A stretch of DNA of 64,000 nt from Wolfiporia cocos (taxonomy: Eukaryota > Basidiomycota > Agaricomycetes > Polyporales > Phaeolaceae): positions 3,286,001 through 3,350,000 of the forward strand of contig JACCLO010000001.1 in the NCBI GenBank assembly GCA_029448655.1, read 5' to 3'. Below the pieces are notes generated by a model. The model saw only the letters and a list, made by a program, of their open reading frames with translations. It did no database searches and was not told the DNA's origin. This document shows, piece after piece, positions 1-11,749 of the stretch. A program made the translations under genes and the position numbers. The first letter of the stretch is position 1. Each line of letters starts with the position of its first letter.

Positions 1-2753
1 AGGCAGTACTTGTACTACCCGAAGCAGGCGAGTCTTGCAATGCTTCACGAATCTTGCGTATCCATGTGCTAGCCATCGCGGGAGTATCAGCTCGGAAGCT
101 GGGAGACTTTGTGGCCTGGACGCGATAAGAATGAGCCCTGCGAGTACAAACATAGGATTCAGACACGCACCGTCATGACCACAAACTCGCGCTCCCCCTT
201 TGGCTCAACACTCGAGATTATATGACGGCCGTCCTTCTCCTTCTCACAAGCCTTAATATATAGCTGTACCCTAATCTGTATCCCACGGCCCGGCTTGCGT
301 TTCAGACAAATAAGCCTATGTGTAGTGAGGATCAGCTCCCGCGTCTTGACCCTCTTCGGAGAGACCGCCATTGCGAGCAGGCGGCTCGCTCGCCTTCTCG
401 GCGTGGTAGCTTCGACAATAGAGTTGAACAGTATGCTCTCGCCAGCCAGCAGCAGCGCGGTCCTACAGCCTCCGCGTCAGCCTCCGCGTCGCGCGCCAAC
501 AACCCGTGTCGATCTGGAACTCACAATTCCGAGTCAATTGGGGGGCCGTTGCCCTGGATGGGTGTCTGGGCCCGGTTCCGCCCGCGACTAATGGCGGCGG
601 CCTCCATCGCTGCTTCCAATTTGTCGACCGGGCTGCCGTCGGACGAGCTCGTCGCGGAGCCTGTCGAGTACGAGTCGACAACCGCCCCCTTCGCCGCGGG
701 CACGGCGATAGGCTGCGCCTTTACCACCGGCGGAGCGACCGGCGTGGCGCTCGCGCCTTCCGGCTCCTCCTTCGCCTTCTCTTCCCCGTCTTCGGCAATA
801 GCGCAGCCTGCTACCGCGGGCACTACCGCGGGCACGTCCGCAAAGCGCACCGCGGACGTCCCTTCCGGCACGACCACTTCCACAGCGGGCGGACGGTTCA
901 ATGTCGCGCCTTCGTCCGGCTTGGCACCGGAGACCGGAGGAAAGACGTAGGGCCGCCGCTCTCCCATGGGTCCCACGTCGTCCAGGAAGACGTGTCCGTT
1001 CGGAGTCGTCGCACCGGCGAGCTCGAGATGGGATCCCTCCCCCTCGGAGGCCCAGCTGATGTCGTCGTCGAGCTCCTCGCCGTCGCCCACGAGCTCGTCC
1101 CACGCAGCGCCGACGTCCTCCCAGTTGCGCACGTTGTTCGGGCCGTCCGTTGGGGGCGTCTTCTTGACCAACCCGGGCTCCAGAGGGGGGACGGGGTCAG
1201 TCCAAAGCGTACCCCAGCCGATCGGAGCGAAGAACGGATGCGCGCGTAGCGCTTGCATGTCGAAGTCGCTCCCAGGAGGTCCAGCTCCCAAACGTTTCGC
1301 CGGATCGCGGACCTGTAAGCGAGTGACTCGGGTGAGCGACTACAAATTTCGCGTGTGGAGATGCGGCGCACCAGCAGTCTCTGGACGAGGTCCTTCGCCT
1401 GCCCGTCGAAGCCATCAGGGAACGAGTACTCGAGCTGCTTAATCTTCTGCCATGTCAGGTACTCCGACAGCCCCTGGAACGCAAAGCGTCCAGCAATCAT
1501 CTGGTATATTATGCAACCTAGGGCCCAGAAGTCCGAGCTATGACATAAAGATAAGCCATCCGATGTAATCGAGGCGAATAATCAGCGCGCACCTTTTGCT
1601 CGTCTCACTATCCTCGAGCAGCTCCGGCGCTACGTATTGCGCTGTGCCCACGAAGGTCTTCGTCCGCTGGCCTGCAGCCAATCAAAGACCGTCAATCAAC
1701 GGCGGCAGAAGCAGGCATCTGGAGCGCACCTCCGGAGTCCAGAATCTTGCCCGTGCCAAAGTCTGTGATCTTGATCCGGAAGGCGTCATCCAATAGCAAG
1801 TTCTCGGGTTTGAGATCGCTGTGCAGAGCGGTGCCGCCAGCTGAGCGTGGCGACGGGCGGAAACGTGAAACCACACTTACCGATGGATCACTCCTTTGGA
1901 ATGCATGTAGCCTAGCGCGTCCACGATCTGTGCGGCGTAGAAGCGGGCGCAGTCTGTGGAAAGGGAGCCCATGCGGGATATCCGGGACTGCAGCTCCCCG
2001 TTTCGGGCCAGATCCAGCACGAAGTCTAGGTCGGGAAAAATTCAGAACCCTCGACGCCACGCTACGTATAGCTCCCGACGTACACAAGCTCCACTCGTCC
2101 TGGAAAGCCCAGTGCAGTCGCACGATGCCTGGGTGACCCGCACCTAGCCGCACCAGTGTGTTCTTCTCTGCAAGGGCAGTGTTTAGCTTGTCGTTGCGCC
2201 TGAGGTGGCCTTTGTCGAGAATCTTAATAGCATACTCCTGTTGATTCGCTCGATGCTTCGCGAGCATTACCTTGGAGTGCAAATATGACACTTACTCCGA
2301 GCGAACAATGTCCGACGATGAGGCACTCACTGTTGAATACGAGCCTTCCCCGAGGACTCTCCCAAACTCAAAATCATCTGCGGTGGTGCCAGCGCGCCCA
2401 TTGACGGAGCTGTTGCGCGACTTGGACTGCGCGCGCGACGGTGGGGGCCGCAGTTCCGACATTCCGTCATCTTCGTCGGCAAGGCCCAGCTCCCTGGCCA
2501 AGTACGCCGGAGGTCTCGAGCTGCGCGGCGTGGTGGGCGACTGTGGGCTCCTCGACCGCACGGCAGCGCGCGGCGACGAGAATGTTCGCAGAGGACGTGG
2601 GCGCACCGGAGGAGTTTGCAAAGTCAGGTCGGAGGTCGAACTAGAGCTAGAAGAAGAGGAAATGACGGAGGCATTTCGGCTGAGGTCCGCGAGCGTCGGG
2701 GTGTGCTGAGCAGACGGCGCCGGGGAGGGCGACGAGACCTGGAGTTTGATCAT
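1..2753 (-). CDS. PDK1/Pkh-type Ser/Thr protein kinase with C-terminal PH domain (3' end outside window)
   Basis: AGC kinase of the PDK1/Pkh family, which phosphorylates the activation loops of other AGC kinases and binds phosphoinositides through its PH domain. Exons read on the minus strand: 2753-2331, 2270-2084, 2025-1881, 1818-1730, 1671-1593, 1537-1372, 1312-525, 462-171, 115-<1. All introns are GT-AG, 55-62 nt, and the frame is kept (761 codons visible). Seen in order: a Ser-rich N-terminal tail, glycine loop GEGSYSTV, catalytic Lys in YAIKIL, HRDLKPEN, DFG, activation segment TFVGTAQYVAPELL, DFWALGC, then a long acidic Ala/Pro-rich linker and a PH domain with RELILTTHRLICLKR and a closing helix MASTWIRKIREALQ. 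The start was chosen at 2753 because it opens the spliced frame. Family assignment is knowledge; splice sites are inferred. The C terminus is cut by the window edge. Confidence 0.88.
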
Positions 2754-4843
2754 GCGAGGAGGGGAAAGGAGAGGAGAGTGACAGGACAGTCGAGCGGTAA
2801 GAAATAGGTAGCACTCCGGAAATGCTGCGAGTAAGTCGAGGTATCCGGTGCCGGTCCAGGCTCGCTTATATTGTCGCCGACTAAATCCTACGCGCAAGGG
2901 GATGCTTATAACATCTTACCAATTTGAAACCCAGCAGGAGGTCCAAGTCTCCCACGCCTTTAATTCCCTATGCGATCTGCAATCTGCACACCCGCCACGC
3001 ACCGAGAAACAAGCTCGTCCTTCACCCAGGCCTACCCCGTTCCCCAGCGCGGCGTGTGCTCGCCCCGACCCCGGCGCAGATGTTTCGGGAACGCGGTAAC
3101 TGCCTTAAGCTTGTGCCGGTTGCACTACGTCTCCATGTGTGTGAACCGCTGTGTGTCAAGGAAGACAAGCTAAGCCAAGTGAGCTGTGAGCGCCACATTG
3201 GTGGTGCCACGTTTCGGTTCGTCATGCAAGGTGCGCTGCGGCGCTCGCGGTTCTGCCGAGGCATGCGAGTGCGCTGTCGCACCGTGGTCTCCACCGCCGA
3301 CTTCCCCGACACTGCACCGACACCGGTCTTTGCGAGCCGACCTGGACATCTGCTCCGTAAGGACCCAGTTGCCCGAGAGCCGCATACCCCCGTGTAGACG
3401 ATACTTATCGCTCGCTGAGCATCCCATGACGTCCGTCTGCGATAAATGAACGATGATGCGGCCGACGGAGCCTGCCCGGGGCGCTCACATGCGTTCAGAG
3501 TGCGGCGTGACAGCTGAGCTGATGCTTCTTTGCGGGGTACACATGCGGGGCCCCGCACTGGGTGACGAGAAGAGGGATAGACTTCCCTTTTTCACCGCGG
3601 CGCCGTGCTCATTTCCGCGAATATCTCCATCCCCTCTTTCTGCGACGACACAGGGCTCCTGCAGTGCACCCCCCATTCATCTCATGCTTCACCGCCACGT
3701 TATGTAACGTGCCCCCGATGTCGGCCATTTACGACGGTTACGGCAGGGCTGCCCCCACGATGTGGCTAGTCAGTCCGTGCATGACACGCTTACCTTGAGT
3801 GCTAGTCTTGAAACAGCGTGCGCGTATTACGTTCGTCCGCATACCTTTCCGTACTGAGCGGTTGCCCATCAACTGGTCAGACGACTGTTGCCACCGCCGC
3901 GTAGGTGTTCCCCTCTCAGGGAAAACTCTCACAGATTCGGAGCGGCATGACATTATAGATAGCCCTGAAATTTCCTCCGCAATAAAAGCCTATCTACATC
4001 CTTTTATAACGGGCGCGCCACTACGCCAAGAAATGCTGCAGCTGCAGAATAACCATATCCGTTGACAAATGATATCCCGCCCGCTGAGTGAGCAATCATA
4101 AGATGTTGTTTTGGGGGTTTTCGAATTACATCACTTGGGTACTATTAGGGTTAGGAGTATATTACGTGAGGGCTCAGAAATAGTTAACCCCAAGGAATGG
4201 GCGCCTATCGACAGAGCAGGGAATCCACAGCTATGAGGCCGCACCGTGACTGTGGCACCTCTATACCTTAAACCCGCAAAGCCGGTTCAGCGCTGCATGC
4301 AGCCATGCAAATGCTGCAGCCTTCCTGTACTATGATATGTGCGCAAAGAATTCTTCAGCCTGAGATAGTGGCTCCGATCACCCTCCAGCGCTTTAGCGCT
4401 GGATTTGATGGGATTCCAAGTATGGAGTCAGTGGTTCAGAAGATCTCACTCGCGGACCAGGACGCTTGGTGCAACGCATGCAACCGCATCTATCTATTCT
4501 CCCACACCCGGTCTGACTGTGCTGGCCTCACATTGCTCGCTGACTGTGGTATCATTGGCATCACTAACTTCTCAAAAGTTCCCGTCCGCGTGACCGTGCA
4601 CATAGACAGTAGGGTGTGTGTTCATCACAGACAACGTGCCGGAGTTCGCGTTGCGAAACGTGCATTCCTCATTGCTGCCATGAGCGGCATGTGGGCGAGA
4701 GGACCCAGTCTTCAGCTTGGAAGTAACCATTCGAGGATGCCTCAGGGTGAGTACTTGCTCGAGCCGAAGCCCGTCACGCAGCCGCCACTGGCGGCGGCGC
4801 GCCGGGATCGACGCACCAGGCTCATCGTGCACTCGACTCGGCT
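2754..4843. other. Intergenic region, no supported gene
   Basis: This stretch lies between the start of the PDK1 gene (minus strand) and the BTB gene (plus strand), so it should hold two divergent promoters. Open frames of 60-185 codons occur on both strands, the longest at 4305-4859 (+). None shows a recognisable domain, a clear exon pattern or homology to anything else in the window. I see no RNA gene and no transposon ends. Confidence 0.5.
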
Positions 4844-6316
4844 ATGCGAGCAGCCCTAGTGACGACCTCCAGCTCGAGCTCCAGGCAGTCCGATCCGCCT
4901 CCGAGCCTTGACCACGTCTCGCGCGCCCTGAAGGAGTCGCTCTTCACTCCCACGTTCCTTGACGTCAAGTTCTTTGCGTTCTCGCGGAGATCGTTCCCCG
5001 ATGACGCCACGTTCAGAGTGGACAGGCCACAGCACGTCCTCGGCATCAGCTCTGTGCTCAGGAGGACGGACTACTTCGACAAATGTGCGCGCCGATTGTA
5101 ATCGTCCTCGCGCGATCGGACGCGCGCGCGGGGTCGACGATGATGCCGATCGACTGATTTGTGTGTGCAGTGCTCTCGGGCGGCTTCTCTGAGGCAACCG
5201 CGCGGCGGGTATCCCTCGATGCTCCGTTTCCAGAGGATCAACCTCCGTACAGTGACGACTATGATTACGAATCGGACAGCGATCTTGAGGATGAAGAGAT
5301 AATTGATGTCGATTTGGATGAGACAGGCTCATCGACCTATCGAGGTCTGTGGCGCATGTTCATCATAATGATCGAAGGCAACTCACCCATACGGTTCAAG
5401 GTAAGAGACGTGCACTGACGGAAGGACCGAGCAGCACTAGCACACATTCGTACGCCGGCCACTGTCAACAAATCGTCATAAAGGACGTAGCGTATCATAC
5501 GTGAGCATCCTAAGTGTCCTGATAAGCATCGATCACCCAACTCTTGCATTAATCAGCTGGCGCGCATTGATATTCTACCTGTATACTGGCAAGGTCTACT
5601 TCCTACCTCTCAAGTCCGAGGGCGAACAGCAAAGGGCTGCGGAATTGGAGCGCGCGCTCGGTGAGGAGCAGTCTGTTCCGCCATGCTCCCCGAAGTCGAT
5701 GTACCGCCTTGCGGAGAAGGTGTCTCTTCTTTCTGCTCGCGTCTTGTGTGGGTCCTAACACCAAGCAGTACGGCATCACAGATCTGCAAGATCTTGCATT
5801 TGAGGCTATACGATCCAAGCTGTCCACAAGGAACATTGTGGCGGAGGTGTTCTCGCGTTTCACATCACGGTCGGCCTAGCACTACCTATTTGTCCAAGTA
5901 CTCCACTAATGAATACTGTCCATTGCAGCTACGACCGAATCCGCGAGATCGAGATTAACTATCTCTGCGCAAACTACGTCGACGTGTCCGCGTCGCTCGC
6001 CAGCATGACGGAGCGAATCGTGCAGGGCGAGTTCCCGCACGCCGCCGAAGCGCTCAAGACCGTGCTCGGCGTCACGATGAGGGCCGCCAGTTCCGCCTCC
6101 AGTCCGCCACGCGGCCCCGACATCACTCCTGTCAAACGCTCCAAGCCCCTGCTTCCTTCGGCGCCGAGACGGCAGTCCATTCGTGGCAACGTCGCGCCTC
6201 CCCCATTCAGGACTGCTGTCACCCCGTCGTTCGGCAGAGCGTCCTCCCCCTCCCCACAGCCCACTTTCTGGACGTATCAGGTGCCAAATCATAGTATTGG
6301 CGATGATGACGACTGA
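4844..6316 (+). CDS. BTB/POZ domain protein 1
   Basis: Basidiomycete-type BTB protein, probably a protein-interaction adaptor; the partner is unknown. Exons: 4844-5084, 5171 to about 5400, about 5440-5500, 5557-5719, 5769-5869, 5929-6316. The BTB fold is split by introns: FLDVKFFAFSRRS and VLGISSVLRRTDYFDK (exon 1), LLSGGFSEAT plus an acidic loop DYESDSDLEDEE (exon 2), IVIKDVAYHT joined to WRALIFYLYTGKVYFLPL, then MYRLAEKYGITDLQDLAFEAI and the helical NIVAEVFSRFTSRYDRIREIEINYLC. The tail is Pro/Ser-rich and ends in DDDD. The second intron (about 5345-5450) could not be placed with certainty because several donor/acceptor pairs are possible. It is a paralogue of the two BTB genes in the duplication, sharing the LLSG and LTSRYD/FTSRYD regions and intron positions but having a different C terminus. 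Confidence 0.8.
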
Positions 6317-6559
6317 GTCCACCGTTCGTGATGTGAAACGTTGATGTCTCCGGATTGAGTTCGACTACTGTATACTGACCGATGTACAATATGTTCACAG
6401 TGTATGAAATTAGAACGTGTGTCCAGTTGCTATAGGCACAACGGCGAGCTAATGTATAGTCCGTATTGCGATAGCTTGCCCATTCAAAGCAACCGAACGA
6501 AGTGCGAGAGACGGAGGTACTGCTTTGACGCCCATGGCGCTGCAATATCAGCCGTAAAC

Positions 6560-8974
6560 CTATGCACCGCCATGCGACTTCGCCCACACCCTCCCGGGCA
6601 GACCAAGTGTGCCTCCACGTCTGCATACCTCCTCCAGAATGTCTGCGCGTAGGTCCGCGCCCATGGCGCCGTTGATGTCGAGCACGATCCCGCGCGGTCT
6701 GCTGGGGTCGAACGCGACCGTGATCTCAACCAGGCCTGGGATGGGCGGGCGCTCGGGGCACGACATGAAGATTTTCGCATGACTGGACTGCGGAGTGTGC
6801 GAGAGCGCCATGGAGGCGAGGTCGTTGGCGTCGAAGAGAGAATCGGTGGGAGGCATTGATGGGAGGTATACATTGACGGGTATTCGGCGAGGTGTGAGGG
6901 TGCCTGTAATTTGAGGAGACATCAGAAGGTGGCAATATGAACAGAAGAAGCAAACAATACCTTTGAGGACGGCCTGCAGATCACGCTCCATGCTCTCGCC
7001 GTCGCTCATCTCGTCATCTGGTTCGCCCGTAGCAAGCCCCTCAGGTAGCCAATGATAACCGCGCAGTGTTTCGTTTAGCCAGCACTGTTCTTTGACGACC
7101 TGCACCACTGCTGAGGAGTCATTGATCACAGATCATGCTCTTGACCCACCTCTAGCACACCCCAGATCTCCTTGAGACTCCGGACGGGTACCTTTTCCAG
7201 GATGAAACCAGGCTCTTCAGGGGCGGTCAGCCGCAATTGTAATGGAGGATGTGCGGACGTCGGAGAGGTCTATTGCATATTTCATGATGGTGTCAAAGTA
7301 CTCAAGCCGAATGCGCTTACGTATACTGCTGTATAACGCTCTGGAGAAATTGGGTTATCGGGGTTTAACTGTCTCTCGTGAGAGTGCGTATGTGTTTACA
7401 GCGTTTGAATACACGTACCAAGAGATCCAGCCAACTTCCAGTCCCGAACGCCATCATCGGCATGCTACCGATGTGGTCCATCCCGCTGAGAGGGTTTACA
7501 ACAAGCTCTATTTCGCGCATCCGAGATTGAGACATCACGACGCCCCGGCACCTTCCACCGTCTGTGAAGTCAAGTATCCACGTAGGGGTAGGACCCCCAC
7601 TGAGATCTGAAGGAGTTGGTACTCGTGGTAGTTCGTGGTCTATCTCGGTGCCAGAGGGTGCGAGGATAAAAGAAGGCCGTGTCCTCAGGTCGGAGACATC
7701 CATTGCATCGTCGGTAGATATAGCTAATGTCGTGGGCGAGAGCATCAAAGTTGCGATTGTAGCACCGCTAGAACGAGGATGCGCTGCAAGTCTCGAGCGT
7801 AGGGTTTCATAAGGTATATCGAGCTTGGGCAGGTCGGCGCGTGCGTCTGCAGATGTAGATGAAGAGCCCCGCAGCATAGAGAGATATGCGAGCGGCGATA
7901 AGTACGTCAAGAACGATATTGAAGGAGCAGTCAAATAGGGTAACGGCAGCGCATGAGAGCGCATAAGAAAGATATCCAGAGGAGCATGTGCCACAGAGAG
8001 AGCGCTGGAGTCCCCTACATTAATCCATGTCGATAATAATGGGAGGTACCGCATACCTTGAAACTGCTTGAGCTTCATTCGCAGCAAATCTTTCACTTAC
8101 GCTGGCCAGAACGTCGATATTGTTGAACCACCGCAGTCCAGTGTCATTTTCGCTCAGAGCCAGATGATCTAAGCGCATCAGATATGCAAAGTGTTCCGAC
8201 ACGAGTTTGCTGATCTGGGCTGCCCGGACATTATTGTGCTGTTGTGGGTCTTTATGTGCTTCAGCCAAAAACGCCGATATGCACTCTGCCAGAAGGCCAT
8301 CAAGAGAGCTCGATCCTTGAGTGGTCGTTCCGCTCGCAGAATTCGGGATTGCGTATGATGTCTTCACACTTGCAACTGAAATTGATGGATTTTCGGGGTC
8401 GGTTCGATCCACCGCAAAGTCGATATCAACCACCACGACTTTGCCTCCAAGGACCACAGTCAACCGGCCCTCTCTCTCTTCTTCTCGGAAGGTCTCCATG
8501 CCTGCAGAGGAGCCCCATGATTCGAGCCTTGACACACACCAATCCACGACTGCCACCCGTTCCAAAGGTATGTCTTCGCCATATTCGACCCCAGCACGCT
8601 GGCGCAAGGCGTCCAACGTAGTGCTGATGTTCTGATTGGACTGAGAAAGATCCAGCGTAAGGAGAAGCCCGCGAATCGAGAAGAAGGGACATGCTGACAG
8701 AATGAAGGGTATGCGAAATAGCGGTCTGTTGTCGGTACAACGAAAGCAACTTCGGATTCGCTAGCGGCAGCGAGAGCTGTGATGATAGACTGTGAGAGGC
8801 CTGAGACAGTGTCTCTACTACGTCACGAAGCAGAGTTAGCGGTGCTTCTGGTGACGACGCAAATGGGTGAGTTGAGTGAGTTGTGAATGTAGCCTGTTGA
8901 GCGAGGAAGCGTTGTACCGAGGATAGCAAGTTTGCATCCAAGTATCCACTAGCACTACTAGATTCCTCAGCCAT
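6560..8974 (-). CDS. MED1: Mediator complex subunit 1 (MED1)
   Basis: Subunit of the Mediator co-activator that links transcription factors to RNA polymerase II in the nucleus. Exons on the minus strand: 8974-8699, 8640-8101, 8063-7419, 7368-7321, 7269-7150, 7099-6961, 6903-6560, giving 703 aa with the frame kept. The Med1 family region begins with LDALRQRAGVEYGEDIPLER and continues through VLGGKVVVVDIDFAVDR, SVASVKTSYAIPNS and HFAYLMRLDHLALSE. The C-terminal part contains IWGVLEVVKEQCWLNETL. The start at 8974 (MAEESSS) follows upstream stops. One intron (8064-8100) would be only 37 nt, unusually short, but it is the only pairing I found that keeps frame. The left boundary of the segmental duplication falls in exon 1, so a truncated copy of this exon lies at 45304-45388. 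Assignment to MED1 is by recognition of the fungal family. Confidence 0.82.
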
Positions 8975-9059
8975 GCCGATACAGCCAAGTGGATGGTGGA
9001 TGGCGACAGTCAGCCAGCGGATTATCCTCAAACTCGAGCACAAGCAATGTTAACGCGCG

Positions 9060-9089
9060 ACGCGTCCCGCAACACATGTTGCGACGCGT
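9060..9089. promoter_or_regulatory. Paired ACGCGT (MCB-like) boxes upstream of MED1
   Basis: Two exact ACGCGT hexamers (9060-9065 and 9084-9089) flank a short inverted repeat GCAACA/TGTTGC, about 90 bp upstream of the MED1 start. ACGCGT is the MluI cell-cycle box bound by MBF-type factors in ascomycete yeasts; its use here is inference. The same pair survives in the duplicate at 45422-45427 and 45446-45451, although MED1 itself is lost there. Confidence 0.4.
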
Positions 9090-9317
9090 GACGTAACGTG
9101 ATCGGTTACAGTACGTCACGCCTTAACAGTGGTGCACAGAGGTTTGCTCGTAATCCTCAACAGTAATTGGTTCAGCCAGATATACATAATGCGACCAGTT
9201 GATACAAGATATAAAGCCTAGTCAAACATTTCCGATATGATGCGTGTGGGTCATTGGTCTTTCCCACCCATAAAACCAACGAGCTATCGCTACTGAGGTG
9301 CCAGGCTATCGGTCGCG

Positions 9318-10709
9318 CTAAAAGTTACGCCCGCAGCTCTGGCACGTACGCCTGTAAGAAGAATTTCCACAATACGAACAAGAAACGTTTGATGATGGAG
9401 AGTTCTTGTTCGCCAATTTCTTGAAGAGCATTCCTAGCACATCACCAGCGAGGGGACCCAGGGAGCCTTCCGCCACCTTGTTTATCCAATCAGGCATAGC
9501 ATCGAGCACCCCTGGTACAAGGGCGTTGTTGAGAAGGTAGCTGGTTTCCATCTCCTGTAATTCAGAATATCTATTTGAATAAAACAGTCAACAGATATAC
9601 AGACCAATCGCGAAGACATGATGCATCATACCGTGACGTCAGCGTCGAAAAGAGCTCTTGCAGGATATTTTCGGCAGTCAATTTCCCCTCGATGTCTTTC
9701 AGCGCTAGCTCCTGCAGATCTTTGAGTCCATACTAAAAAGCATGGTCAGTGACATGAATTCATATCTGCGGAGAAGCGTACCAGGTGTGCCAGCCGGTAC
9801 ATTGATTTCGGAGAGCATAGCGGGGCATCATGAGGCTTCTGCTGCTTGATTTTCTGCTTGCGCATTGACACAGGTTGAGACTTCAGCGGCGCAAAGTTGA
9901 TGTTTCCTTTCACCACATAGAACATGAAGGCTTGGAACCTTGTGCTGCATCAGCGGATGTGTGCTCTCATGCACGCAGTGTCAGACGCCTACGTGTTAAA
10001 TGCCACACCTTCCAGAAAGACAGTGAGTCCAGTGATATTTGCACCGGCCGATGTCTGTGAGGCTGTGGTTGCCGCGATTGAATTCTTAGTATCACTCTAT
10101 GCATAATAAGCATTAAATCTTCATGAATGCTCTGTCAATCACCTGCTCAGATTTCCGAGTGGCACCAGCCTTTCGATCGCTGTCCTGCTCTTCCTCAGAG
10201 ACAGACTCCGCGGGGAAGACAGCTCCAAGGATGGGTTCCTCATCATGGTCTTCCAATAGTGCCAGGTCTTCAGCATCGTCAAGATCGCTGTCGGACTCAT
10301 AGTCATATTCGTCCGTAGAGGTATGCGTAGCCTCCGAATAGTCTCCGGATAACACTGGGCACAGATCAACAGGACGCACTATACCGACTGATCAGGGTTA
10401 CGCACATGCGACGAAATAATCCGATGAGACATGCTTCAGTGCAGTACTGTTGGAGAATGTAGGCAGCGGTCTGTCTACAATAGTGCCGACATCGGTCCTG
10501 CTGCGACGAGAATAAGTGTACACTGTCGCATCGAACATGACGCCAGACGTGAGGGCAGATCTGAGGATACTATCGAACACCTCATCTTTCGTAGCGGCAG
10601 GAGGTAGAATGAGGGTGTCTGCATTCAGTGTGGAATTCTTTACGTGGTCACCAATCGCCATGGCGCCTTTGCCTTTCTTTCCTTTTCTCCTCGCATTTGA
10701 AGTGGACAT
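9318..10709 (-). CDS. BTB/POZ protein with C-terminal C4 zinc ribbon (unit A copy)
   Basis: Exons on the minus strand: 10709-10406, 10354-10143, 10084-9993, 9944-9782, 9732-9601, 9554-9318, giving 379 aa in frame. A basic N terminus (MSTSNARRKGKKGKG) precedes a BTB fold: EVFDSILRSALTSGVMFD, SSDYFVALLSGDYSEAT, acidic loop DYESDSDLDDAED, VFLEGVAFNTTRFQAFMFYVV, MYRLAHLYGLKDLQELAL and ILQELFSTLTSRYD. The last exon adds METSYLLNNALVPG and ends in CSYCGNSSYRRTCQSCGRNF, a CxxC/CxxC pair that could bind one zinc. Exon structure follows BTB protein 1 at 4844-6316, which lacks the zinc ribbon. The last intron (9555-9600, donor GTATAT) is the only in-frame solution I found. Function is unknown; an adaptor role is inferred from the BTB fold. 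Confidence 0.75.
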
Positions 10710-11428
10710 CTTGCGGGTGAAGTTAAGAGAGGCAAAAGGAACAAGATTAGGTTAGCAGCCAGCATCGTGCTAGTATAAAAGCGAGTCTCAAGGCTTCTTC
10801 GCTATCGATGAGCCGTGTTCTAGGCAATAGCATGTGTTCGAGTTCCTCAGCGCTCTGTTGACAGAAGCCTGATACTAGAATTGCAGTTTCCTTCCATTGC
10901 GAAGGTTTGACTGCCTGTATTGGTGAAACGATCTTGTATTACCGCCGAATGGCTATTCAAGTATTCAATGTTCAGTATGTATGGCATTCTGAAGGCCATG
11001 AGGTGAAATCATATCACACGGACACTTAAAGCAAGCTCGGAAAGCCTCGATGCAACCGCAGCATAACAAAAGCCCTGCTCTTGCCATCGGGCGTTGAGTC
11101 AGAAAGTAGGACAAGCCGGATCTTGCGACTGAACCACAACTTGGCTGGTGAGCAGGAAGTGCCGCTGGAACACATATTCCCCACGTGCATGTGGTGACGG
11201 GAATTCGATCCACGCCAGTGGTGACCGCACGAGGATGTGCGCCACGCCGCTGGCCCGATCGATCGCCGCGTAGTTGAAGGCGCAACGCGCGAACTTGTGG
11301 CAGGCTCGAGCTGTCTGCACATTGTCTCCGACTCGATCTTCCCTGGTCAGGCAACTCGAGTTTCTCGCATCACTCTGGAATGAAGACTTTCTGATCCCAA
11401 TCCACACGTCCACGGATAAGCGATCAAG
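10710..11428. other. Intergenic, duplicated; TATA-like TATAAAAG near 10774
   Basis: No gene supported. The region is conserved in unit B (47080-47804), including a TATA-like motif on the plus strand and short minus-strand open frames around 11.0-11.4 kb that match nothing I recognise. The right edge carries the GATCAAG target duplication (11422-11428) of insert 1. Confidence 0.5.
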
Positions 11429-11749
11429 CCCAGTGAAAATCCGAGGTATTTAAAAATATCCAAATAACTCCTAGTGTATCTAAGTGTATCCTGAAAAGTT
11501 CAATGTATTATAATATATTCAGTGTGACCCGAATGTATCCAAATTATCATGTGATCTATTCTGTAGATTGACATATGCCAATGAATGACATAAATGACAG
11601 ATTGTATGTGTAGTTGAGTTGTGCATGGATCCACACATAGATTTTCCTTATGTTGTTACTGGTCTACCACTTGTGCCTCCCTCCCTACCCTGCTTTTTAT
11701 AAAATTGCCTGCTTGTTATAAAATTGTTGAACTACATGATGCCTCGGGA

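Noticed and set aside
318..1249. Long plus-strand open frames opposite the PDK1 linker
   Set aside because: They lie antisense to a well-supported exon in GC-rich, biased-codon DNA and encode low-complexity Ser/Ala/Arg sequence without a domain.
4305..4859. 184-codon plus-strand open frame upstream of BTB protein 1
   Set aside because: No recognisable domain, no exon partners and overlap with the true BTB start; probably chance.
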